Shown: positions 20,150-30,010 of the stretch, piece after piece
Position numbering within the stretch: position 1 is the stretch's first letter
How the letters are laid out: each line of letters begins with the position of its first letter
Source of the DNA: Isoetes taiwanensis
Lineage: Eukaryota; Streptophyta; Lycopodiopsida; Isoetales; Isoetaceae
Assembly (NCBI GenBank): GCA_021234155.1
Contig: JAJEKV010000025.1
Location: 14,880,867-14,944,866 of the forward strand
Length of the DNA: 64,000 nucleotides
Direction of reading: 5' to 3'
Program-made: the position numbers and the translations under genes
Notes under the pieces: model-generated
Database searches by the model: none
Seen by the model: only the letters and a program-made list of their open reading frames with translations
What the model was told of the DNA's origin: nothing

Positions 20150-21655
20150 CACCATGCGGGACAGATGCATACGAAAAATGGAGTTGGAAGTACAAGCAGT
20201 AAATCAATATTGGCAAGCTCTTTCCTTTAATAACGTTATTGTGAATTCACATACATTTAAATGAAAACACAAATATAGCATCGATAACGTGTCAAAGTTT
20301 AAAGAAAGATTGTGTGGCAACTCCTCGACTGATATAAAAGGCCCCTGATAAGCTGTTTAGCTGCCAAGAAATAGTTTTATCAATAATCTAGATAACAAGG
20401 GCAGTCTATTAAAATAAATGCTGAGCATATCTCATGATAACATCACATTGACCAAACTTAAAACACAATCTTTGTCGCGTATAACTTTCAGGTTTAGGTT
20501 TTCAATGTTGAAGACTAAAGACATTAGAATGACTGGTTTCTTGAGTGCAAATTTCATGGACATAAACATAAAGTACTGACTTTATCCAACTGTGCTGCAT
20601 GTCTTCACGTGCAGCAATTGTATTATAAGTTATCAGCACACAAGGTTTTAAAGCTCAGATTCCTGTTCATACTCGACCTCCTTGCTCAAGTAGGAATCGC
20701 AATCCAAATTTTATGGCCATGACCAAACTTACTGTCATCTAGCTCTTTCCTATGATTAAACAGTGTCATCGAACTGGTTGACCTCAACAGAAATTATCAG
20801 GTAACAAAAGCAAGGCATCTCTTATATACTTCATAAAATAACAAATTATAAGTTTTAGGAAATTTCCACGACAAAGTAAATAATTTTTATTACCAGTTCA
20901 AATAAAATCCAGAGAAGGTGAAAAGAAGGAGAACATTTTTATCCTTCCGCCCGTTTCGATTTCTATGTGCATTCACTTGTGGGAACTTTCCTGCTATATG
21001 CTGGATAAGGTAATACTAGGCAGTTGTAGCTATCTTTTGCACTTCAAACTCAAGGTGAAGACATAATGATATCTACTTTAAAGCCATGAGAATTAAAAGA
21101 CCTTCAATGGTTTATTCTGCTTGAAACATGGAATGTGCATTGAGAACCAAAATGAGAACTTACTTGTGTGACAAGGCCTGCATATAATGATTTTCCAGTT
21201 TGTTTGGGGTAACATATGCATGGCTTGTAACCAGAATGATGAAGATGCCGAGCTGCAACCAATCCATACCCGCCATTGTTCCAGGGACCACATAGTACAA
21301 GGATACGTTTATATTCAGCTACAGGATACACCTGTGAAATGCCAAAGCGAGTTGGACACAAAATAAGATTGTAAAGGCAAGTGCCTACTGGAGACAAGGT
21401 ACTATCAAGTGCTGGGCCATGAAAGATAGAATAATTCAACGATATTCACATGGTTATAAGTATGTAATACCTCTGAAATAGCTGAAGCAACACTCAAACC
21501 TGCAAGCTCCTGCTCAATAAATAGATAGAACATAAGTATGAGAATGAATGATTGAAAAAGAAGAGCACCATCAGCTGATCAATGCTAAAACCCAATGGCC
21601 CCATAAGCATTTCATCAATAGAAACCGCAGCAGATTGTGAAATATAAGATATAAG
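20150..21655 (-). pseudogene. Epimerase/PNPO gene, copy C (epimerase N-terminal exons)
   Basis: E1 about 21569-21655 (SAAVSIDEMLMGPLGFSIDQ), E2 21471-21509, E3 21164-21331, then a long intron, then E4 in two parts (20318-20372 and about 20150-20215). E3 here keeps one frame and reads [18 protein letters not shown] then CICYPKQTGKSLYAGLVTQ. Relative to the family motif GPGNNGGDG it has G-to-W and D-to-Y changes at the nucleotide-binding loop. The intron inside E4 (about 20216-20317) is retained, unlike copy A. E1 is cut upstream, where sequence jumps to E4 at about 21656. Confidence 0.82.
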
Positions 21656-22500
21656 ATTGTGAAAGTACAAGCAGTAAATCAATATTGGCAAGCTCTTTCC
21701 CTTAATAACGCTATTGTGAATTCACATACCTTTAAATGAAAACACAAATATAGCATCGATAACGTGTCAAACTTTAAAGAAAGATTGTGTGGCAACTTCT
21801 CGACTGATATAAAAGGGACTGATAAGCTGTTCAGCTGCCAAGAAATCGTTTTATCAATAATCTAGATAACAAGGGCAGTCTATTAAAATAAGTGCTGAGC
21901 ATTCTTCATCATAACATCACATTGACCAAACTTAAAACACAAACTTTGTCCTGTACAACTGTCAGGTTTAGGTTTTTAATGTTGAAGACTAAAGACATTA
22001 GAATGGCTGGTTTCTTGAGTGCAAATTTCGTGAACATAAACATAAAAGTATTGACTTTATCCAACTGTGTTGCATGTCTTCACATGCTGCAAGTGTATTA
22101 TAAGTTATCAGCACACAAGGTTTTAAAGCTCAAATTCCTGTTCATACTCGACCTCCTTGCTCAAGTAGGAATCAGAATCCAAATTTTATGGCCATGACCA
22201 AACTTACTGTCATCTAGCTCTTTCTTATGATTAGTGTCATCGAACTGGTTGACCTCAGCAGAAATGATCAGGTAACAAAAGCAAGGCATCTCTTATATAC
22301 TTCATAAAATAACAAATTATAAGTTTTAGGAGATTTCCACGACAAAGTAAATAATTTTTGTTGCCAATTCAAATTAAATCCAGAGAAGGTGAAAAGGAAG
22401 AGAACATTTTTATCCTTCCTCCCGTTTCGATTTCTATGTACATTCACTTGTGGGAACTTTCCTTTCCTGCTATATGCCAGTTCAGTGGATATAGTAATAC
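21656..22500 (-). pseudogene. Epimerase/PNPO gene, copy C' (E4 and preceding intron)
   Basis: Contains an E4 second-half remnant (about 21661-21691), its intron, the E4 first half (about 21791-21845), and the upstream intron (21850-22500) that corresponds to 4345-4935 of copy A. It is joined at 21656 to E1 of copy C and at about 22500 to intron unit R. This looks like serial partial duplication of one locus. Confidence 0.78.
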
Positions 22501-22504
22501 TAGG

Positions 22505-22990
22505 CACCTGCAATTATCTATCAGTAAAAACAGGCAAGGCAGTGCATATTTATCACGTTATTTCAGTGGACATATAGTCCCTAGTCTACCGGGTTATGGT
22601 TGCCAAATCCAGAATAAAACTATATCCAAGATACTGTTCCATGCAAATGGGCATTTGAGCTTGTTAAGTTAATATCCAAGTTGAGCTTGTGAAGAACTAA
22701 ATAAGCCCATATCCAAGTTGGCACTGCAAAATGGGCATTTGAGCTTGCTAACGTCTAGATATCTCTAAAATGGTAGACTATGTTGAAGAACTAAATAAAT
22801 GAAAGCAAGAATAGAAACAATTCCGAACTCTGCACCATTATTTTATCCCCTATTTTAAGCTGAAGATCCTCAAGCTAAGAAAGGACATGCTCATCATGAA
22901 ATGCTAAGATCAGATAAGACACCAGTTTCCACTGGGAGAGTTATTGTGAAACATTACAAGCACTTCCATTCTTGACTTATGCATAGAAAC
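22505..22990. repeat. Intron unit R, copy e
   Basis: Fifth copy of the E4-E5 intron unit (tctatcagtaaaaacaggcaaggc ... cattcttgacttatgcat), with a shortened internal dimer. E5 itself is missing on its left side; the unit abuts E3-E4 intron sequence instead. Confidence 0.8.
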
Positions 22991-23151
22991 ATCTACCATA
23001 AACAGCACAAAATTAAAAGGCAGAGGCATCTTCCACAATGAGAAAGCATGATAGTGTTGCAGAACCAATGTAAATAGGCCTTACAAAGGCAAGATCGCTG
23101 ATTTCAAGTTAAGAAACTAATTCCCAATGTCAATAGTATTTTGCAGATTAC

Positions 23152-24272
23152 ACCATGCGGGACAGATGCATAGGAAAAATGGAGTTGAAAGTACAAGCAG
23201 TAAATCAATATTGGCAAGCTCTTTCCCGTTTTAAAGCTCAAATTCCTGTTCATACTCGACCTCCTTGCTCAAGTAGGAATCGGAATCCAAATTTTATGGC
23301 CATGACCAAACTTACTGTCATCTAGCTCTTTCTTATGATTAGTGTCATCGAACTGGTTGACCTCAGCAGAAATGATCAGGTAACAAAAGCAAGGCATCTC
23401 TTATATACTTCATAAAATAACAAATTATAAGTTTTAGGAGATTTCCACGACAAAGTAAATAATTTTTGTTGCCAATTCAAATTAAATCCAGAGAAGGTGA
23501 AAAGAAGGAGAACATTTTTATCCTTCCTCCCGTTTCGATTTCTATGTACATTCACTTGTGGGAACTTTCCTGCTATATGCTGGATAAGGTAATACTAGGC
23601 AGTTGTAGCTATCTTTTGCACTTCAAAGTCAAGTTGAAGACATAATGATATCTACTTTAAAGCCATGAGAATTAAAAGACCTTCAATGGTTTATTCTGCT
23701 CGAAACATGGAATGTGCATTGAGAACCAAAATGAGAACTTACTTGTGTGACAAGGCCTGCATATGCATGGCTTGTTTGGGGTAACATATGCATGGCTTGT
23801 AACCAAAATGATGAAGATGCCGAGCTGCAACCAATCCATCCCCGCCATTGTGTTCCAGGGACCACATAGTACAAGGACACGTTTATATTCAGCTACAGGA
23901 TACACCTGTGAAATGCCAAAGCGAGTTGGACACAAAATAAGATTGTAAAGGCAAGTGCCTACTGGAGACAAGGTACTATCAAGTGCTGAGCCGTGAAAGA
24001 TAGAATAATTGAACGATATTTACATAGTTATAAGTATGTAATACCTCTGAAATAGCTGAAGCAACACTCAAACCTGCAAGCTCCTGCTCAATAAATAGAT
24101 AGAACATAAGTATGAGAATGAATGACAATAATGTTAAAGTTATTAAAAAGGAAGAAGAGCACCATCAGCTGATCGATGCTAAAACCCAATGGCCCCATAA
24201 GCATTTCATCAATAGAAACCGCAGCAGATTGTGTAATATAAGATACATCGTCGAAACTTTGTGAAGCATTCC
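23152..24272 (-). pseudogene. Epimerase/PNPO gene, copy D (5' exons)
   Basis: E1 begins at about 24272 and ends at 24163; E2 24045-24083; E3 23743-23905; a shortened intron; then an E4 second-half fragment (about 23152-23222). E1-E3 are essentially identical to copy A at offset 18666. That includes the 2-base insertion in the NNGGDG loop and the duplicated catatgcatggcttgt, so both defects predate the large duplication. No PNPO exons follow. Confidence 0.85.
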
Positions 24273-26317
24273 TGTGTTTCCAAGGAATTCGTCATATTCT
24301 AAATGCCACCAACCCTGTGTTACTTTCTGCTTCTGTTTCTGCGAGCATGTTAATGTGTTTGTGCATCAACGGGCCGGATAGTTGGCTTTGGGATCGTGCC
24401 AACATCCGACGGGCAGCAGACAAATATCTGGGCTTTTTCCTAATTTAGATCTCGCCTTTTTCCCGAAAGCCAGGAATAGAACTGATATTTTAGAACACGG
24501 AAAGTGCAGAGTCAGACACAATTACAGAGGTATAAGAATGTCTGCATTTGCATTGTGTTGGCATTACAGAATTCTGAGTATGGAGACGGAGACGCAGGAG
24601 ACAGATGAAGAGCTTCTCAACTACACTTACTCTGCTTTATTTCCCAATCTTTTGAGAGCTATGATATGCTTAAGGAAATCGGCGAGGGTGGCCAAGCTAC
24701 GGTTTTCCTCTGCAGAAGTAAAAAGAGGAGGTAAGAAAGAGTTTGCTTGCAAAATCATCTGGGTAGGAGACACAGAGCCGATCAAGGAAATGGAGATCAT
24801 GCAGAAATTAGCCAGCAGCCCTGGCATAGTGCATATACACGAAGTAATCAAAGACGAGGGATTCTGGCACTTGATCATGGAATTGTGCGAATGTAGCTTG
24901 CTTGATGTAATCGTCAAGAAAGGCAGGCTATGCGAAAAGGAAGCGGCTCTTCTTACTCGAAATCTTGCTCTAGCTATACAGGATCTTCATCAAAAGGGTA
25001 TCATCCACCGGGATCTGAAGCCAGGCAACGTTCTTGTGACCTCAGCAGCAAAGCCCTATGATGTTAGGGTTTCAGGATTTCGGCATATCGGATCGTTTTT
25101 CAGGTTCTGCTCCCAGTTTTACATCCAGAGTCGGAACACCAAGATATTTCGCCCAGAGGTTGTGCAGGGATATTATTCCACAGAGATAGACATATGGGAT
25201 CTGGGTTTGATCCTGTATGAGGTGCTTACTGGGAATGATCACTTCTCAAGTCTAGAAACTGCGCAAATTCACGAAGAACTGCTTCATGGCGAGGATTTGG
25301 CTGCCTCACACTTGCATTGGCCAGTTGGGTTGGTGTCAGAGGAAGCAAAGAGCCTTGTTTTGGCAATGTTGCAGCCTGATCCAGAGGAAAGGATATCTGT
25401 GCAGCAAATTTTGGCACACCCCTGGGTTGCCAAATATTCTAGTACTAGTACAAGGGCGCCTCAGAGCTTAAAACGTAAGAGGCCATGCTTCAAATATGGT
25501 GTTCCTGCTAAGCTCATCAGAACAGTGAGGCCCTCTGAAATTGCCTGCTGAAAGGAATCAAAGGGCAACAAGGGACATTCTTCTCTACATTTATTTGCCA
25601 CTCAAGAGACTTGGCATTAAACTAGATATCAGGTTATGCCACCTTCGTGACATAGAGTATTATATTTTTTGAAGACAATTATTTGTAGAGGTTGGCTTCT
25701 TGACATATGCCACCTTCAATGACATTTTTTTTGAATACAATACAATTATTTATAGAGGTTGGCTTCTTGACAAACGCCACCTCCGTGACATATTTTTCCA
25801 AATTAATTGTTCGCTTTGCCGAGCTCTAGCCAATATGGATTTTGGTTGCTCTTTTTGTTTACACATCTTCAAACTTTTCTTCCTTTTTTGCATTGTCTAA
25901 CTCAAATTTTTGCTTTCTAGTATTTGCATCTTGTGATCTTTGATACTATAACAAGCTTTGTTTTATGCTTTAGCATAGAATATTGTGGCTTCAGAGTCTC
26001 TTCTATTGGCAAGCAATTGCCATGTTGCCATGTGCGCACACAATTTGTTATAATAGTTGGAAGATGGACGATGTTCTTGAAGTTGGGGATTTTCGGACTT
26101 TTAAATGCTGTGGTATAGAAACATATTTGTCATTTTTATTGTAAGTGAGTGGACATAGAGTATAGTAGATCATTATGCAATTGTCAGAGTTGAGCACGTC
26201 TATAACAATGTGATGTTAGGCATTGTTATGAAGAAAGAGCTCAATACCTTATACGGTGGTGTGGCCATGTGACGTTGGGGTATTTTTGATACAAATATTT
26301 ACGTTTGGATGTTGGAA
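23627..26317. repeat. Segmental duplication, copy 2
   Basis: Partner of 4960-7893, lacking the 239-bp element. The left edge is within epimerase intron sequence. The right edge follows gatgttgga at about 26317, after which a direct-repeat unit begins. Differences are few and are mostly single-base indels. Confidence 0.95.
24580..25551 (+). pseudogene. Protein kinase copy 2, glycine loop and DFG segment out of frame
   Basis: Nearly identical to 5914-6885 and still one open frame (open from 24382), but with two compensated frameshift pairs. A lost G near 24652 and a gained A near 24722 replace the glycine-loop segment with unrelated residues (LRAMICLRKSARVAKLRFSS). An extra A near 25074 and a lost base near 25153 replace DFG through the APE region (VSGFRHIGSF...). 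The catalytic lysine (FACKII) and HRDLKPGN remain. As written it would not bind ATP and Mg normally. The changes sit at homopolymers or CAG-like sites, so sequencing error is a live alternative. Confidence 0.8.
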
Positions 26318-26963
26318 ATGGATGAGTGTAGTTATGCTATGCAATGTGACTTCTTTCATAGTTGGATATAGATGAGTGTAGTTATATAGGACAATAATTC
26401 TTGCTTTTGAAGGGCATGTTATTGAAAGTTGAGGAGTATTAAGGCTATGTGATGTAAAGTCTTATATAGTTGATACAATAGGTTGAAACATATAATTGCC
26501 TAAAGAAAAGATGTATTGCATGTACCTGAAAAATTGCCTAATCTCTATTGCCTGTGTTATCTTTAGCAATGGTCAAGTTCAACCAATTCTTGAGTACTTT
26601 AGAAGGAAAGGGCCTATTTAACCAATTCTTGAGTACTTTAGAATGGAATGGCCTTTACATATGGAAGGGCCTATTTACCGTGTCAAGTTTAAATGCAAGA
26701 TATATTGCGAAAATACTTAGGCATGAGAACCTCATACTTTGAAGGTCGATGAAAGCCTTGTCACTTGGACACTTACTCTTGGACATTCAACCTCAGGCAT
26801 AATAAGATTGATCACTTGCACATTCTTCTTGGCACATCCCTTTTGTTAGGAACCAGTTGATTCAGGTTACCTTCATAATTTTCCCAGTACAAAATTTCAG
26901 TGGTCTCGTCGTCCGAAATTTAAAATAGGAAACCCTTTCCGCTTTTAGAGAAATATGGAAGGG
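26290..26963 (+). repeat. Direct repeat, left unit (about 675 bp)
   Basis: Matches 27365-28041 at high identity, from acaaatatttacgtttgg to agaaatatggaaggg. It contains an internal duplication of about 40 bp (accaattcttgagtacttta twice) and a 64-codon frame at 26548-26742 repeated in the right unit. The frame has no recognisable motif. Its first 25 bases also end the segmental duplication. Confidence 0.9.
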
Positions 26964-27364
26964 TTTTCATATTTCGAGGTTTTATAACCCAAACGGTTCT
27001 GAGATAGTTTCAGCAATCACAGTCCCTACCCTGATTATGTATTTCGTTTAGATTGGATCACGTAGTGGACCATAAGATCCGAGCCAAGGGCCAAGCACCA
27101 TTCCCACCTATACCTTTTTGACGTGACAGAAATGTCAACATGTTCTCTCAACTGACATGCCATGTAGTACTTATTTCAAACATAGACTATAAATCCTGGT
27201 TGAATTCCTTAGGCAGTCTAAGAAACTAGAAGTTTGTGATTCACATGCTCTTTTTGTTGAGTATAAAATTTTCAGGAAATGTAGGATACATCCTACACCC
27301 TCTTAATCATGCCCAACCTCTTCCACATAACTTTTTGAAGGAGACGTTGCAGATCCTCAATAGG
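26964..27364. other. 401-bp spacer between direct repeats
   Basis: Single-copy within the window. No coding motif. It could be the interior of a very small LTR-like element (TRIM-like), but no primer-binding site or polypurine tract is evident next to the repeats. Confidence 0.4.
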
Positions 27365-28041
27365 TACAAATATTTACGTTTGGATGTTGGAAATGGATGA
27401 GTGTAGTTATGCTATGCAATGTGACTTCTTTCATAGTTGGATATAGATGAGTGTAGTTATATAGGACAATAATTCTTGTTTTTGAAGGGCATGTTATTGA
27501 ATGTTGAGGAGTATTAAGGCTATGTGATGTAAAGTCTTATATAGTTGATACAATAGGTTGAAACATATAATTGCCTAAAGAAAAGATGTATTGTATGCAC
27601 CTGAAAAATTGCCTAATCTCTATTGCCTGTGTTATCTTTAGCAATGGTCAAGTTCAACAAATTCTTGAGTACTTTAGAAGGAAAGGGCCTATTTAACCAA
27701 TTCTTGAGTACTTTAGAATGGAATGGCCTTTACATATGGAAGGGCCTATTTACCGTGTCAAGTTTAAATGCAGGATATATTGCGAAAAGACTTAGGCATA
27801 AGAACCTCATACTTTGAAGGTCGATGAAAACCTTGTCACTTGGACACTTACTCTTGGACATTCAACCTCGGGCATAATAATATTGATCACTTGCACATTC
27901 TTCTTGGCACATCCCTTTTGTTAGGAACCAGTTGGTTCAGGTTACCTTCGTAGTTTTCCCAAAGACAAAATTTCAAATGGTCTCATCTTCCTAAATTTAA
28001 AATAAGAAACCCTTTCCGCTTTTAGAGAAATATGGAAGGGT
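27365..28041 (+). repeat. Direct repeat, right unit
   Basis: Partner of 26290-26963, differing by scattered substitutions; the frame 27623-27817 corresponds to 26548-26742. The unit ends at tatggaaggg, after which the flanks differ. Confidence 0.9.
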
Positions 28042-28343
28042 CCCACCCTCCAAATCAGCCCTTCAATTTCACAAGCTAGTCCCACACAATCCTCACAAGT
28101 GATTCAAATATAAGTATACTTATTCTAGCTAATTTCTCTAAGATATATGATCTTTTTGCTTTGACATGCAGTGCCATTTGGATTCTCTAGATACCTTCTA
28201 CCATTTGGATGCTCTGGATACTTTCTGCCAGTTCATTGGCATGCGAGGTAACTTGCCCAAGACTCAGGCACTGCCCGCCTCATTCCCGCACCAGTCAATG
28301 CCTCCTTCACTTACCAGGCCCAAAATGTAAAGGTCACATCCAC

Positions 28344-29996
28344 TGTGACGGTCCAGGGGAATATACGCCATAAATACGTATATTCCTGGATCCGTCACTA
28401 TACAAGTCTATCTTCATAGCCTTGTATACCATAGATTGTGGCATTAGGGGGCATGGCCAAGTTATTCTCATAACTTAGCCAACCATAGGTTAGACCATTA
28501 TCCACGTGGCCTTAACCTATTGGGGGCACCCGCCACACAGGATTCACCCGATTGGTGCCACGTGGCATCCTAGGTGGACCTAACTTATATAGGTCTGAAA
28601 CCCTAACCCTAGGCCTCTTTCCAGCCCTAGCACCCGTGGGGACTCACCTACTGCGTTCGAAACCCCGTTTCAACATCGCTTGTTGGCATAGGGTGGTGCA
28701 AAGAGCCCCAGCCAGGGTAGACTTGTTCTTGGAGTAGGAGCAAAGATCTCGTGAGTCAAGACCATGGAGGCACACCTGATCTGGAGGGAGAGCTTCAGAG
28801 CAGGTGTATGTAGGATAGTAGTTGTGATAGCTTATCCGGAATTAGCATTCCGTATATGCTAGTATCTTGTATCTAGAGTAGAGCCATCCTAGAACAACGT
28901 ATTCAACATCTTGAACCCTAATCAATGAACCCTAACTATTAGTTAGATTTGTATGATTAGGTTAAGATGTTCTTCTTATGATTATTCTCATGATGTGATG
29001 ATTATGTGATGATGGTTGATCATGTTTGCTCCTCTTGTATTGGGAAGGGGGGGTAGAGACCTAGAGCCATATGTAGTATGCTTCTAGATTAGACCCCTTA
29101 GTTCCTATTAGTTGCGGCTCAGGTATAGGAGCCCGCCAAAGCTATCGAGGCTATGTTATGACTCAGCACCACATAACGGGCTAGAGGGAAAGTGGAGGGA
29201 GGATCCCCGCCGAAAGGGGGCTTCGGGGATCCCATAGTGGGCTAGGCTTATGGTCTGCCACTTCGCAGTGGGCCGGCATGGGTCCGACACCTCCCGGGGC
29301 AATGGTGTTGCCCTCCGCCTCGAGAGCTGCAAGTGTTGGCTTGGCTCTCGCTTTTGGGGGTCAAGTCGCACGAATCGGTGTCGCCACGATTCTCTAGCCG
29401 CCACGGCAACACCTCTAGACCCCGGGAGGGGAGATGCAACCCTTCCCGCCTCATCCACCGGGAGATGCAACCTCGAGTAGTCCCGATGGGTGATGCCATG
29501 GGATTGCGTGTCCCAGGAAGGCTAGAGTCATGCCGAGCCTGATTTAGCCCATCCGCAGTATGCACGTGAGGGGCGGATGGAGTGGTCAACCCTAGCCATT
29601 GTCTATAGCCAGCCCGCCATTGTTATGACTCGCCCCGCTTCTATCTTGAGGCTCTAGCTACCGGGCCATCCTCCTTATGAGTCTGAGCCATGGGTAGGAG
29701 CTCTTATGTTTCATGGCATAGGATTATCTTCTTTGCGCTTGTGGATATGTGATGGACTACCCTTCGAGGTAGTATGTTGTATTGTTATTGCTAGTTCTGA
29801 CGTTGTTTATGCTTCCGCCGTGATAGGAGCCCATAGGGAAGGGCGCCAGAGACACCTTCGAAGTCCCCCCCGCCTCCAAGACTAGATTCTTTCAGAAAGC
29901 GGGTTAGACTGAGGGCCCATGCGTTTGATGGACCTGGATGGGGGATTTCCTACCGAAAGTGTACCACCGCACCGTATATTTAGCAGGGGCGCCACA
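28344..29996 (+). repeat. 5' LTR
   Basis: 1653 bp from TGTGACGG to CGCCACA. Bases 28901-29118 are identical to 38957-39174 in the 3' LTR, whereas the GC-rich 29160-29620 differs by many small indels. Open frames inside are not genes. Confidence 0.95.
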
Positions 29997-29997
29997 A

Positions 29998-30010
29998 TGG
30001 TATCGTGAGC
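29998..30010 (+). other. Primer-binding site, initiator-Met-tRNA-like
   Basis: tggtatcgtgagc one base after the LTR end resembles the complement of the plant initiator Met-tRNA 3' end (TGGTATC.GAGC) with a small central difference. Confidence 0.7.

Noticed and set aside
26548-27817. 64-codon frames repeated in both direct-repeat units
   Set aside because: Conserved only because the units are recent duplicates; the internal repeat of the peptide mirrors the DNA repeat and no motif is present.
28598-28616. Telomere-like ccctaaccctagg
   Set aside because: Two units only, inside both LTRs; not an interstitial telomere array.
29156-29589. Arg/Pro/Ser-rich frames in the 5' LTR
   Set aside because: They are GC-rich LTR sequence; the equivalent part of the 3' LTR does not keep the frames.
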